Of a stretch of 64,000 nucleotides of DNA, positions 9,741 to 18,849 are shown one piece after another. The notes under the pieces were generated by a model. It made no database searches. It was not told the origin of the DNA and saw nothing but the letters and a program-made list of their open reading frames with translations. Made by a program: the position numbers and the translations under genes. Every line of letters begins with the position of its first letter. Positions within the stretch are counted from its first letter, which is position 1. The stretch is from Marinigracilibium pacificum (GTDB lineage: Bacteria > Bacteroidota > Bacteroidia > Cytophagales > Cyclobacteriaceae): NCBI RefSeq assembly GCF_012926615.1, contig NZ_JABBNU010000002.1, forward strand, positions 372,001-436,000. The letters run 5' to 3'.

Positions 9741-9780
9741 TTTGGTATAACAGCAGAATAAATAAATTGTTATAATTAAA

Positions 9781-9806
9781 AAGGGAAGGCAATTTTGCCT
9801 TCCCTT
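9781..9806 (-). terminator. Intrinsic terminator
   Basis: AAGGGAAGGCAA and TTGCCTTCCCTT pair perfectly over 12 bp with a 2-base loop, just past the stop of the RND pump gene on the minus strand. It closes the efflux operon. Confidence 0.8.
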
Positions 9807-9832
9807 AGGATCAAACTAACAACTAATTAAGC

Positions 9833-12800
9833 TTAATGATGGAGTTCTAACTCCTTTTTATTTTTGTTCAGATTTTTAAGTAATTCGTCAGCTTCACTTT
9901 CCATATCTTCAATTGGCGTATCATCGATTTCAATTACTTTTTTCTTGTTCATTCCGAATTTCTCCAATAATCTGTCAAACAGATAGTAAATCAATGGTAC
10001 CACAACTAAAGTCAGGAACATCGAACTAATCAATCCTCCGATTAGTACCCAACCCAGTGAGTTTTTCCATTCAGCACCCGGTCCTGATGCTAAAGCAATA
10101 GGCATCATACCAATTACCATCGCAATTGTAGTCATCAAAATTGGTCTGAAACGGGTTTTAGTTGCCTGTAACAGTGAATCTTTAACTGGAATGCCTTTTT
10201 CTTTCAATTGGTTTGTAAAGTCGACTACCAGAATTGCGTTTTTAGCAACCAATCCGATAAGCATGATGATACCCAGAATTGAGAATATACTCAGGTTTTG
10301 TTTTGCCAGTGCCAAAGCAAATAATGCTCCGATTATCGCTAATGGAATAGAGAACATGATTACCAATGGATATACATAACTATCATAAAGTGCGACCATG
10401 ATCAGGTAGATAAAGAATAATGATGATAGCAAGGCCAGTCCTAAAGTACCAAATGCTTCTGACTGGTTTTCAAGGTTACCTCCAAAACGGTAACTAACAC
10501 CTTCGCCCATATCAAGTGCATCAAGCTTAGCAGTTAATTCCTGCCCGATTATACCTTCTGATCGACCAAGTACCTGTGAAGCTACTGTTACTGCTGCAAT
10601 TCTGTTTTCCCTGTCCAGTCTTGTCGGACCAGTAGTTTCTTCTATATCTGCGAATTGCGACAGACGAATGATTTCACCTTTGTTATTTATGAAAGTCAGG
10701 TTTGCAATGTCACTCTGGTCTTGTCTGTCAAATGCATCAAGTCTTACATTAATGTCATACTCATACTCACCATCTTTATATCTAGAGTCATCGTTACCAT
10801 TAAATGCAACTCGTAGTCCACCACCAACTTGATCAAGAGAAAGACCTAATCGAGCCATTTTATCACGATCAAGCTTAACGTTTATTTCCGGCTTACCTGA
10901 CTCCACACTTGATGTTATATCTGCTGTACCTTCAACTGAAGCTATGATATTTTCAACTTTTTTAGAGATCGAAAGAAGGCTATCAAGATTTGGTCCGGTC
11001 AATACTACCTGAATCGGTGCATCCTGAGCCGAACCCATAATTGAAATTGGTACAGTTTTAAATTCAACACCACTTACTGTCTCTTCAAGACTTGCTTTGA
11101 ATTTTCTGGCAAAAAGATTAGTTGAATAATCACGCTTTTCCTTATCTACCAACTTAACATTTATTTCAGCTGCATTGGCTTTATCCTGAGTTCCTAAAAA
11201 CGGATCAGTTAACTGACCAATAGTCGTGAAGTATGTTGTTACATCAGGGTTTTGATCCAGGATGCTTTCTACTTGTTGAGTAGCAAAGTTTGTCTGTTCG
11301 ATAGTAGCATCATCCGGAAGTTCCATTCTAATAAGAAATTCACCACGGTCACCACTAGTAACGAACTCACTACCAATGAATCCCATCGGAAGTAAAGCAA
11401 CAGAAGCAAAGAACAAAACAATAACTATAAAGAAAGTAACAATTTTATGATTGAAACTCCATTTCAGAATACCAGTTACACCTTCACTAAATCTATCAAT
11501 CAACTTTTCAAATCCTAATATGAATCGACCAATAAATGTTTTATCAGACAGGTGTTCAAGTTTTGAAAATCTGGATGATAGTAATGGAATCAATGTAAAT
11601 GCAACCAGCATACTCAATAGGGTAGAGATAGCAACTACAACAGCAAATTGTCTAACGATATCTGCTACTAGTCCGGTAGAAAGTGCTAATGGTACGAATA
11701 CCACAACAATTACAAGGGTAATCGAAGTTACGGTAGCTCCTATCTCACGGATACCATCATAAGATGCCTGAATTCGGTTTTTACCCATCTCCATGTGACG
11801 ATAGATGTTTTCAATAACCACAATGGCATCATCCACCAGGATACCTACAACCAGTGATAATCCAAGAAGAGTCATCAAGTTAAGTGTGTAACCTAATAGG
11901 AACATGAAAGTGAATGTTGCTATGATCGATGTTGGTACAGCAATCATTACAATGATAGCGTTTCTGATACTATGAAGGAATAGTAACATTACAACCGCAA
12001 CAAGAACAATTGCAATTGCAAGGTCATGAATAACTGCATCAGCAGCATCAAGAGTAAACAATGATGAGTCCTGAGCCATTTCAAATTTTAATCCGTAATC
12101 AGCATATTCGTTTTCAAGCTGATCCATGGCAGCAGTAGTTAGTGCACTTACTTCTACAGCATTTGCATCAGATTGCTTTTGAATTGCCAGCATAATTGAC
12201 TCACTGGCATCGATGCGGCTTATCTTTTCTACTTCTTTCTTGGTATCCTGAACTTCAGCAATGTCTTTGAGTCTTACACTACTACCATTTGATGCTTGCG
12301 AAATTATCAGGTTTTCGATTTGATCCAGAGAAGAGTATTTTCCTGAAAGTCTAATTGATACCTGACCTTGATTACTTTTAATTTTACCAGCTGGAATATC
12401 CATGTTTGAGCTGGCAATTTTTTGATTGACTTGTAAAATGGAAAGGTTATAAGATTCCATTTTGTCTTTGTCAATATTAATTCTGATTTCACGTTCTTCA
12501 CCACCTGTAAGTTCAATGTTGGCTACACCTTGAATCCTGGATAATGATGGCTGAATTTTGTTAGTGATAAGATCGTAGAATTCTGTGGATGATAGGTTTG
12601 ACCTGGCACCTGCATACATAATTGGCCTGTCACTTAGATTGAATTTAGCCAATGATGGAGGATCTACTGCATCGGGTAATTCTCCTAGAATAGCATCAAT
12701 TTTTCTTTGAGCATCCTGAAGACCTTTGTCGGCATCAGCATCAATGACAAGCTCGATAATTACTACCGATACATTTTCCATTGAGAAAGATCTGATCCTG

Positions 12801-13033
12801 TCCAGTCCTTCAAGTGATGCAACGGCATCTTCAATTTCTTTGGTAACCGAGGTTTCAACCTCGTCAGGAGAGGCTCCCGGATAAACTGTGGTTACAGTTA
12901 CTACAGGCGAAGAAATATCCGGAAGTAGTTCATAACCTAATTGCATATATGATCCGATACCAAATGTCAGGAGTAGTGAAAAAACTACGGTAACAATGGT
13001 AGATCGTTTTATGGATATCTTAGTTATTTGCAT
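9833..13033 (-). CDS. RND efflux transporter permease (AcrB/HAE1 type)
   Basis: Proton-driven inner-membrane pump of a tripartite drug/solute exporter. The 1066 residues are typical for the family. Visible features are the first helix (TIVTVVFSLLLTFGIGSYMQ), the PVVTVTTVYPGASPDEVE porter segment, the helix-4 motif LVVGILVDDAIVVIENIY with its paired Asp residues for proton relay, and the repeat of this organisation in the C-terminal half (LGIIMLIGLVAKNAILVVDF). The charged tail after residue 1020 is cytoplasmic. It is the last gene of the operon, 21 bp after the adaptor gene. The HAE1-like motifs argue against a heavy-metal CzcA pump, but the substrate is unknown. Confidence 0.95.
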   Translation of the reverse strand: MQITKISIKRSTIVTVVFSLLLTFGIGSYMQLGYELLPDISSPVVTVTTVYPGASPDEVETSVTKEIEDAVASLEGLDRIRSFSMENVSVVIIELVIDADADKGLQDAQRKIDAILGELPDAVDPPSLAKFNLSDRPIMYAGARSNLSSTEFYDLITNKIQPSLSRIQGVANIELTGGEEREIRINIDKDKMESYNLSILQVNQKIASSNMDIPAGKIKSNQGQVSIRLSGKYSSLDQIENLIISQASNGSSVRLKDIAEVQDTKKEVEKISRIDASESIMLAIQKQSDANAVEVSALTTAAMDQLENEYADYGLKFEMAQDSSLFTLDAADAVIHDLAIAIVLVAVVMLLFLHSIRNAIIVMIAVPTSIIATFTFMFLLGYTLNLMTLLGLSLVVGILVDDAIVVIENIYRHMEMGKNRIQASYDGIREIGATVTSITLVIVVVFVPLALSTGLVADIVRQFAVVVAISTLLSMLVAFTLIPLLSSRFSKLEHLSDKTFIGRFILGFEKLIDRFSEGVTGILKWSFNHKIVTFFIVIVLFFASVALLPMGFIGSEFVTSGDRGEFLIRMELPDDATIEQTNFATQQVESILDQNPDVTTYFTTIGQLTDPFLGTQDKANAAEINVKLVDKEKRDYSTNLFARKFKASLEETVSGVEFKTVPISIMGSAQDAPIQVVLTGPNLDSLLSISKKVENIIASVEGTADITSSVESGKPEINVKLDRDKMARLGLSLDQVGGGLRVAFNGNDDSRYKDGEYEYDINVRLDAFDRQDQSDIANLTFINNKGEIIRLSQFADIEETTGPTRLDRENRIAAVTVASQVLGRSEGIIGQELTAKLDALDMGEGVSYRFGGNLENQSEAFGTLGLALLSSLFFIYLIMVALYDSYVYPLVIMFSIPLAIIGALFALALAKQNLSIFSILGIIMLIGLVAKNAILVVDFTNQLKEKGIPVKDSLLQATKTRFRPILMTTIAMVIGMMPIALASGPGAEWKNSLGWVLIGGLISSMFLTLVVVPLIYYLFDRLLEKFGMNKKKVIEIDDTPIEDMESEADELLKNLNKNKKELELHH

Positions 13034-13054
13034 AATATCTAATTATGATTTTGA

Positions 13055-14107
13055 TTAAAGAGCAGATACTTTGGTGCCGTTTTTAAGGTTTATTTGTCCA
13101 CTTAAAACAACCTCTTCGCTTGAACTTAATCCGTCGATAACTTCTACTTTATTGTCAAAGATTTGACCGATAACTATGTTTTTCTGATAAGCAGCGCCAT
13201 TTTCCACTATGAAAACTGCCGGCTCTTTTAAACTCCCTACGATAGCCTTTCTATCAATAACAACAGATTTTTTTGGTTGGAATTCGAAGTTTGCTTTTGC
13301 ATACATACCTGCTTTTAGAGGTAGCTCATTATTATTGTTTAACACCTCAATTTCAACTTCGTATTTTAGAGTTTTGTCTGCTTTTTGAGCGATGGTTTTT
13401 ACCTTTCCATTGAAAGTTTTTCCCGGGTGTACATCTGCTGAAAGAACTACTTCTTGACCCTCTCTTACTTCAAGAATATGGCTTTCAGGAACATTAACAA
13501 TCAACTTAAGTCTTGATACATCTACAATGTCATATAGTTTTTTTCCAGGAGTAAGGAACGATCCAACCTCTACAGCATCATCATGAATAATTCCTGAAAT
13601 AGGACTTTTTACATATGTTTCATTCAGACGCTTACGAATTGCTTTATAATTTGCTTCAGCCTTTTTCAATCCAAGCTTTGCATCTTCAAGGTCACGTTGA
13701 GTGATAGCATCTTCCTCGATCAGGTTTTCAAATCGGGCAACATCCTTTTTCATTTTCTCAAATTGAGCTTCCGCAGCTAATAATTCAGCCTGGAAAAGTT
13801 CGTTGTCAACCTGAAGTAATAAATCGCCTTTAGAAACTCTGTCTCCCTTTTCTTTAACAAGTCGTAAAACCTGTCCTTGAGTCTCACTTAGAAGAGCTAA
13901 TTCTCTTATTGGTTCCAATGTTCCATTAAGGCTCATTTTGCCATTGATTTCCTCTTCTTTTAGTTTAGTGATCTTAACAGGAATAGATTCACTCTTTACC
14001 TGTAATGAGGCTATTTCTGCTTCTTTTTCTTCCTTATTGCTAGCTAAAGTATAAGCTACCAGTCCGATTGAGGCAATTACAGCTATTATTGTTATTATTT
14101 TTTTCAT
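13055..14107 (-). CDS. RND efflux periplasmic adaptor subunit
   Basis: A membrane-fusion protein of 350 residues linking the pump to the outer-membrane channel. It has an N-terminal anchor or signal segment (residues 1-22), a biotinyl-lipoyl-like half-motif (ETQGQVLRLVKEKGDRVSKG), an alpha-helical hairpin at about 105-165, the second lipoyl half (YVKSPISGIIHDDAVEVGSF), then beta-barrel and membrane-proximal domains. It lies 23 bp downstream of the TolC-like gene and 21 bp upstream of the pump gene, so the three are translated from one transcript. Confidence 0.93.
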   Translation of the reverse strand: MKKIITIIAVIASIGLVAYTLASNKEEKEAEIASLQVKSESIPVKITKLKEEEINGKMSLNGTLEPIRELALLSETQGQVLRLVKEKGDRVSKGDLLLQVDNELFQAELLAAEAQFEKMKKDVARFENLIEEDAITQRDLEDAKLGLKKAEANYKAIRKRLNETYVKSPISGIIHDDAVEVGSFLTPGKKLYDIVDVSRLKLIVNVPESHILEVREGQEVVLSADVHPGKTFNGKVKTIAQKADKTLKYEVEIEVLNNNNELPLKAGMYAKANFEFQPKKSVVIDRKAIVGSLKEPAVFIVENGAAYQKNIVIGQIFDNKVEVIDGLSSSEEVVLSGQINLKNGTKVSAL

Positions 14108-14130
14108 AATTAAATGATACTTAGAGTCTA

Positions 14131-15495
14131 TTATTGATTAAGAGTGTTAAGGTTTCCGTTTGCTTTTATCAGTTCAAGTTCAGCAAGCTTTACATTGATG
14201 AGTCCAGTGTTATAACCTGTTTGAGCTTCACGCAAGGCTGTTTCTGCATCAAGTAGGTCGATTAGCTGAATCACACCTTCTTTGTACAGGCTGTTTTGTT
14301 GATCATAAACTTTTTCAGCCAATAGCATATTTTCATGTTGAGCTTCAAGGTTTTCAAGACTGTTTTTTAAAGTTGACTGGGCAGTTTCCTGTTCCAGGGA
14401 AATGTATGTCTTTGTTTTAGACATGTTTTCATCAATGATTGATTGATTAACTTTTGCCTGTGCTGAGCGATATTTTTTCTGGAATCCATCAAATATTGGT
14501 ATGTCAAGTCTGATTCCGATCATTGCTGCATCAAACCATTCGTTATTGAATAATTCACCAAGTTCATTTTGCTGGCCAACATAGTTATAGCCACCATATA
14601 GACTCAAACTTGGATAATAACCTGCTTTGATGTTCTTATCATTTAGTGTATTTAATTCTTTTTGCTTTTCAAGAAGTTTTATTTCAGTTCTTGTATTTGA
14701 ATTAATCGCCTGTAATGATGATACCATTTGCTCATCGAAAGAACCAATTGATTTGTTATCAAGAGTGATGCTATCTTCCGTAGTCATACCCATTGAGTAT
14801 TTTAACAGGTTCTTTTGTTGCTCAAGTTGTGTAACAAGGTTACTCTTTTGAGTTTGAAGATTAGTTTTGGATACCTTTACCCTGTTTAAATCTACCTGCC
14901 TAACAAGATCATTATTGGCTCTTACTTCCATGATTTTTAGCAATTGAGTAAGCCTTTCAAGGTTTTGATCAACTACTTTTAATTGTTCCTGAATGTAAAG
15001 CGTGCGATAGTAATTTGCTGACACATGGTAGATTACTGATTCTTCAGTTTTAATCTTGTTTAATGCGTAGTACTCTTTTGAAGTTCTCGCTGCTTCCAGA
15101 CCAATCAAATAAGATTTATTAAATATTAATTGATTAAACTGAACTCCGGCAGTTGCTACATATTGAACACCAAACTGTACAGGTACAGTACCACCCGGTT
15201 CACCAATTAATTCACCCGGTAAAATCTGGGTAGGCAATTTTAAATTGTCTTCAAGCTTAGCATAAGCATTGACCTGAGGTAAACCAGTGCTGCGGATTTC
15301 CTTAATTTGATTTTCGGCATTCTCCATTTCATAATCAGCAATTCTCATGTCCTGACTATGGCTAAGAGCATATTCAATACTCTCTTTTAATGTGAATACC
15401 TTTTCCGACTCCGTCTGTGCCATAATTTCATCCCCCGATGAAAAAATGAACATCAAAATAAAAATGGGAGTAAAAGATAATTTTAATCTTTTCAT
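14131..15495 (-). CDS. TolC-family outer-membrane efflux protein
   Basis: Outer-membrane channel of the tripartite efflux system, 454 residues with a signal peptide (cleavage probably after SSGDEIMAQ). It has the two internally similar halves of TolC proteins with long coiled-coil segments; the signature NVKLAELELIKANGNL stands at the C-terminus. First structural gene of the operon. A palindromic operator-like site lies 42 bp upstream of its start, so it can probably be transcribed from its own promoter as well as from the regulator promoter. Confidence 0.93.
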   Translation of the reverse strand: MKRLKLSFTPIFILMFIFSSGDEIMAQTESEKVFTLKESIEYALSHSQDMRIADYEMENAENQIKEIRSTGLPQVNAYAKLEDNLKLPTQILPGELIGEPGGTVPVQFGVQYVATAGVQFNQLIFNKSYLIGLEAARTSKEYYALNKIKTEESVIYHVSANYYRTLYIQEQLKVVDQNLERLTQLLKIMEVRANNDLVRQVDLNRVKVSKTNLQTQKSNLVTQLEQQKNLLKYSMGMTTEDSITLDNKSIGSFDEQMVSSLQAINSNTRTEIKLLEKQKELNTLNDKNIKAGYYPSLSLYGGYNYVGQQNELGELFNNEWFDAAMIGIRLDIPIFDGFQKKYRSAQAKVNQSIIDENMSKTKTYISLEQETAQSTLKNSLENLEAQHENMLLAEKVYDQQNSLYKEGVIQLIDLLDAETALREAQTGYNTGLINVKLAELELIKANGNLNTLNQ

Positions 15496-15536
15496 TGTAT
15501 TTGTTCTTGTTGTTCGGTAAATTCTATTTAGTACAG

Positions 15537-15560
15537 TTAGTTCTGTATTTAAAGAACTAA
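15537..15560. promoter_or_regulatory. Palindromic operator in front of the efflux operon
   Basis: TTAGTTCT-N8-AGAACTAA, perfect 8-bp half-sites. It is 42 bp upstream of the tolC-like start codon. The identical half-sites with the same spacing occur in front of the adjacent regulator gene (16097-16120), which marks both as likely binding sites of that regulator. Confidence 0.72.
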
Positions 15561-15581
15561 ACGAGGCAAAAAAATATTGGT

Positions 15582-16058
15582 TTAACTATTTTTTAATTTC
15601 CATTCAGCATGGGCTTTAGTAATCTTGTCATTCATAAATTCAAAGAATTCAATAGCTGTTTTCAGATTATGACAGAATACACCTTCTTTATTTGATTTCT
15701 GGTCGTAAACTTCTTTTAACACCCTGGTTAATTCTTTTCTGGTATCGATTTCTTCAAGAATCATGTCATGAACCATAATTGGTTTAATTCTGAAATACCT
15801 TTTACGATCACCTGTTTTGGTAATGTATTCTACTTTGCCATTATTGATCAGGTTATTCAAGGCTGAACTTGTGGCACTTTTACTTAGATTCAAAACATCA
15901 CGTATTTGATCAAATGTTAATTCACCTTCATCATTAAGTGCCAGAACACCTAATACTCTGGCAAGCGCAGGCTGCCAGCCTTTCTTTTCAAGAAATACAC
16001 CAAACATTTCGAGTACTTCTTTCTGTTGTTCTGTTAATATGATTTTTTTGTCTTCCAT
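15582..16058 (-). CDS. GbsR/MarR family transcriptional regulator
   Basis: A 158-residue winged-helix regulator. The helix-turn-helix is visible at about 50-85 (LTFDQIRDVLNLSKSATSSALNNLINNGKVEY) followed by the wing (TKTGDRKRYFRI); the C-terminal half is helical and probably dimerises. It is encoded immediately upstream of the RND efflux genes on the same strand. Two identical palindromes, one before its own start and one before the tolC-like gene, indicate that it controls itself and the pump, most simply as a repressor relieved by a pump substrate. The sign of regulation is inferred. Confidence 0.88.
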   Translation of the reverse strand: MEDKKIILTEQQKEVLEMFGVFLEKKGWQPALARVLGVLALNDEGELTFDQIRDVLNLSKSATSSALNNLINNGKVEYITKTGDRKRYFRIKPIMVHDMILEEIDTRKELTRVLKEVYDQKSNKEGVFCHNLKTAIEFFEFMNDKITKAHAEWKLKNS

Positions 16059-16077
16059 TCTATTATCAAATACGGAA

Positions 16078-16109
16078 CAAATGTATAAAGGTTTTTTTAG
16101 TTCTGCAAA
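16078..16109 (-). promoter_or_regulatory. Bacteroidota-type promoter of the efflux regulator
   Basis: On the minus strand TTTG, 20 bases, then TACATTTG, close to the Bacteroidota consensus TTTG-N19-TAnnTTTG. The TTTG falls in the central spacer of the palindrome at 16097-16120, so a bound regulator would cover the -33 region. Confidence 0.65.
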
Positions 16110-16120
16110 TACAGAACTAA
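16097..16120. promoter_or_regulatory. Palindromic operator in front of the GbsR/MarR gene
   Basis: TTAGTTCT-N8-AGAACTAA, 39 bp before the regulator start. The symmetry extends to 14-bp arms (16092-16105 and 16112-16125), ending in T7 and A7, so it could also fold as a terminator for the upstream aquaporin gene on the minus strand. Its second copy at 15537, which lacks a T-run, favours an operator. Confidence 0.72.
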
Positions 16121-16163
16121 AAAAAATATCTCTTTATACTGTTTAGATTATTTTAATTAATTA

Positions 16164-16844
16164 TTATTCCTTGGTAAAGAATGCTTTATATACTAATCCT
16201 GCAGTAAATGCCCCGGCAATTGGTACAATAATAAATAACCAAAGCTGTGCAATAGCCCAGTCACCGACAAAAATAGCCTGACTGATGCTTCTAGCCGGGT
16301 TGACCGAAGTATTCGTTACTGGTATACTGATAAGATGTATTAAAGTTAAGCATAGACCAATCGCAATTCCGGCAAATCCGGCGGGAGCTCTTTCATCAGT
16401 TGCTCCGATAATCACCATGAGGAACATAAAAGTCATTACAAATTCGCAAACCAGGGCAGCGATCATGCTATATCCGCCAGGAGAATGTTCACCATAGCCA
16501 TTTGCTGCAAATGATCCGATTTCTGAACCATTGCCCGTAGCAATTAAGTAAAGAATCACAGCGGCCATGATAGCTCCAAGAATTTGTGAAGCCACATATC
16601 CCAAGATATTACCTGCTTCAAATCTACCTGCAGACCATAGGCCAACGGTAACTGCCGGGTTAAGATGGGCACCGGATATATGGCCTAATCCATAAGCAAT
16701 TGTCAATACGGTAAGACCGAAAGCAAAGGATACTCCTAAAAGGCCAATGCCTACTTCAGGAAAAGACGAGGCAAGGACAGCGCTTCCGCAACCTCCAAGT
16801 ACCAACCAGAATGTTCCGAAAAATTCTGCAACAAATTTTTTCAT
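16164..16844 (-). CDS. aqpZ: Aquaporin Z
   Basis: Inner-membrane water channel, 226 residues with six helices. Both NPA boxes are present: [14 protein letters not shown] (Asn62-Ala64) after helix 2 and [11 protein letters not shown] after helix 5; the adjacent Arg of the second box is the selectivity-filter arginine. Length and the start [20 protein letters not shown] are typical of AqpZ and not of the longer glycerol channels. It precedes the efflux regulator on the same strand, with a palindrome between them that may end its transcript. Confidence 0.94.
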   Translation of the reverse strand: MKKFVAEFFGTFWLVLGGCGSAVLASSFPEVGIGLLGVSFAFGLTVLTIAYGLGHISGAHLNPAVTVGLWSAGRFEAGNILGYVASQILGAIMAAVILYLIATGNGSEIGSFAANGYGEHSPGGYSMIAALVCEFVMTFMFLMVIIGATDERAPAGFAGIAIGLCLTLIHLISIPVTNTSVNPARSISQAIFVGDWAIAQLWLFIIVPIAGAFTAGLVYKAFFTKE

Positions 16845-16950
16845 TGTTCAGCTGTATTAAATGAAAGATTATTAAAATAAAGTTGATTGTCTATTTAATA
16901 TAGTGATATAAATCGAATTAACGTACTGTTTATCAGCTTTTTGATCAGCT

Positions 16951-18204
16951 TTAAAACTTATAATTGGTACCCAGGAATGCTCCAAGATACCTGTAGGTTA
17001 AATTTGTTTGACCCGTACCTATAGATTTTGGTTGTTCTCCTTTTCCTAAAGAATAAAATAATCCCAGGTTAGAGGTAAAGTTTTCTGATTTTAATTTAAA
17101 ACCGGTTACTATCGATATGTAGTCCGGATCTTTATAATTTTCTTCAGAGAGTTTTATGGAGGGAGTATATGACCCACCCGCATAAATTGAAATATTTTTA
17201 TTCATGATGTATTCACCACCACTGCTCAATCGATAACTGCTCCTAAGTTCTTCTATATCATCGAGTTCCCCTGATGGATAAATATCATATTTCATTTTAA
17301 AGTTATAACTAAGATCGGTAGCTATTTTCCACTTTTCTCCTGGTTTGAATACTGCCCCTATTCTTATTTCAGCAGGTGAATTGAATTTTGTGTCAACTTT
17401 GGTCAGGTTTGTTTCTTCAATTTCGATTGCATTGATCAAATCGTTTGAATATCTGAATTCATAAAAATCACCAGTTCCAAACAGGTAGAGTGATGGTGTT
17501 GAAAGTTTTAACCCAAGATCAACTTTGTCTCCTTTGCGATGAATACCTGCAAATAGTACTAAATTAAATGGGTTAACTGTACTTCTATTAGAAAGTTGAG
17601 TAAGAGTTCCTGGTCTTTCTATGATCTGACTTTTTGCATCAGATATGGTGTTAAAGGTAAACACTTGAAGATATATAGTTGCTCCCCATGACCAGTGCTC
17701 ATTGATCTTTCTTGCTCCGGATAATCCGATAAGAAAAAGGTTTTCTTTATAGTTTTCAATAAAATTAAGATCAAGTGTTTCTTGTTGTGTAGAAACCTGC
17801 CAGTTTATTTGTCCATTATATCTAAAGTCCATCGGGATTAGGGCTGAAAAGGCAAGTTTCCAGTCTTTGACACTTTTCACCATTATTATACTTGTTGGAA
17901 TAGACTGGTAGCCCGTCGCATTAAAATCGAGATTCTGATTATTAATTGTTGCGATTGGTTCAACAGAAAAATCATATCTCAGATATGCTGTTCCGGAAAG
18001 TGAAAAAGAAGTTCCCTTAAGCATGGTGAGAGCAGCAGGATTATAAAATACTGCTCCTGTCGAAGCTAGTCCTCCAGTCCCTGTGTTTGCCATCATAGGT
18101 TCCAAATCTCCTAATGGTAGAATATTAGGGCTATAAGCAGTTTGGGATCTGGAAGGCAAAAACCAGAAAAATATCAAAACAGTTAAAAGGGCCTTAATAT
18201 GCAT
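16951..18204 (-). CDS. OmpP1/FadL-family outer-membrane protein
   Basis: A 417-residue exported beta-barrel. I use the start at 18204 (MHIKALLTVLIFFWFLPSRSQ is a clear signal peptide); the longer frame to 18297 would overlap the upstream gene by about 90 bp. The N-terminal hatch-like segment TGTGGLASTGAVFYNPAALT carries the NPAA motif of FadL-type hydrophobic-compound transporters. The remainder alternates polar and hydrophobic residues and ends in Phe (LGTNYKF). It starts 4 bp after the stop of the DUF4199 gene, so the two are co-transcribed. Confidence 0.82.
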   Translation of the reverse strand: MHIKALLTVLIFFWFLPSRSQTAYSPNILPLGDLEPMMANTGTGGLASTGAVFYNPAALTMLKGTSFSLSGTAYLRYDFSVEPIATINNQNLDFNATGYQSIPTSIIMVKSVKDWKLAFSALIPMDFRYNGQINWQVSTQQETLDLNFIENYKENLFLIGLSGARKINEHWSWGATIYLQVFTFNTISDAKSQIIERPGTLTQLSNRSTVNPFNLVLFAGIHRKGDKVDLGLKLSTPSLYLFGTGDFYEFRYSNDLINAIEIEETNLTKVDTKFNSPAEIRIGAVFKPGEKWKIATDLSYNFKMKYDIYPSGELDDIEELRSSYRLSSGGEYIMNKNISIYAGGSYTPSIKLSEENYKDPDYISIVTGFKLKSENFTSNLGLFYSLGKGEQPKSIGTGQTNLTYRYLGAFLGTNYKF

Positions 18205-18208
18205 ATTA

Positions 18209-18712
18209 TTAATTGGTTGACGGAGATGAAGGCGTGGAAACATTCTTTGTAAAAAAGGCAACAATAGCTGAAGTGATTGCTCCGACAACAATTGCAAAAA
18301 TGAAGCTTTGTATGATGTAGCTGTTTAAATTGAAATAACTCTCAGCCTCTTCAAGTGTGACATTTCCGGAGGAAACTGAATATTCAATCGCATTTTTAAA
18401 ATAATCAGGTGTGATTAGTTTATGGGTGATAAATTGTGATACCGGACTTAGAATTGCTACTATGATACTTATAATTAATCCTGAAATGAAGCCTTGTTTA
18501 TAGGTCATTTTACCATTGTAGAAAGTTCTTCTTTTATCTAGTAGTGCCATTGTGTAAATCACAAAAGCAATTATTGCAAAGAGGTTGGTGTAAATCGGAT
18601 GCTTGTCAATGTGAGTACTGTGCAGTCCTGTTATTTTCTCAATATATGTCCAAACTATAAGGGCAACAGTGAAAATTAAAGCCCATTTTATTTCTATTGA
18701 ATATTTTTTCAT
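18209..18712 (-). CDS. DUF4199 family membrane protein
   Basis: A 167-residue inner-membrane protein with four hydrophobic helices (about 10-25, 40-58, 75-97 and 132-155) and the DUF4199 pattern: a KWALIFT start, KMTYKQGFISGLIISI, then a charged loop before the last helix. This family is nearly confined to Bacteroidota and its function is unknown. It lies directly upstream of the FadL-like porin gene (4 bp gap). Confidence 0.83.
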   Translation of the reverse strand: MKKYSIEIKWALIFTVALIVWTYIEKITGLHSTHIDKHPIYTNLFAIIAFVIYTMALLDKRRTFYNGKMTYKQGFISGLIISIIVAILSPVSQFITHKLITPDYFKNAIEYSVSSGNVTLEEAESYFNLNSYIIQSFIFAIVVGAITSAIVAFFTKNVSTPSSPSTN

Positions 18713-18797
18713 GGTAAAAGATTATCGTAGAGTGTTATTTAATTTACTGCTGATAATCAAATTGTTCAAGTGTTTAGACTTATATATAAAAAAATAA

Positions 18798-18822
18798 GCG
18801 GTCCCTTAAAAAAGGATACCGC
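18798..18822 (-). terminator. Intrinsic terminator of the pirin gene
   Basis: On the minus strand GCGGTATCCTT pairs with AAGGGACCGC (one bulge and one wobble) and is followed by TTATTTTTTTATATA. It lies 28 bp past the stop of the pirin gene. Confidence 0.78.
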
Positions 18823-18849
18823 CATATTTACATGCAGTTTCTTATATAT

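Noticed and set aside
18205-18297. Longer N-terminus for the FadL-like gene
   Set aside because: It would overlap the DUF4199 gene, and the signal peptide begins only at 18204.
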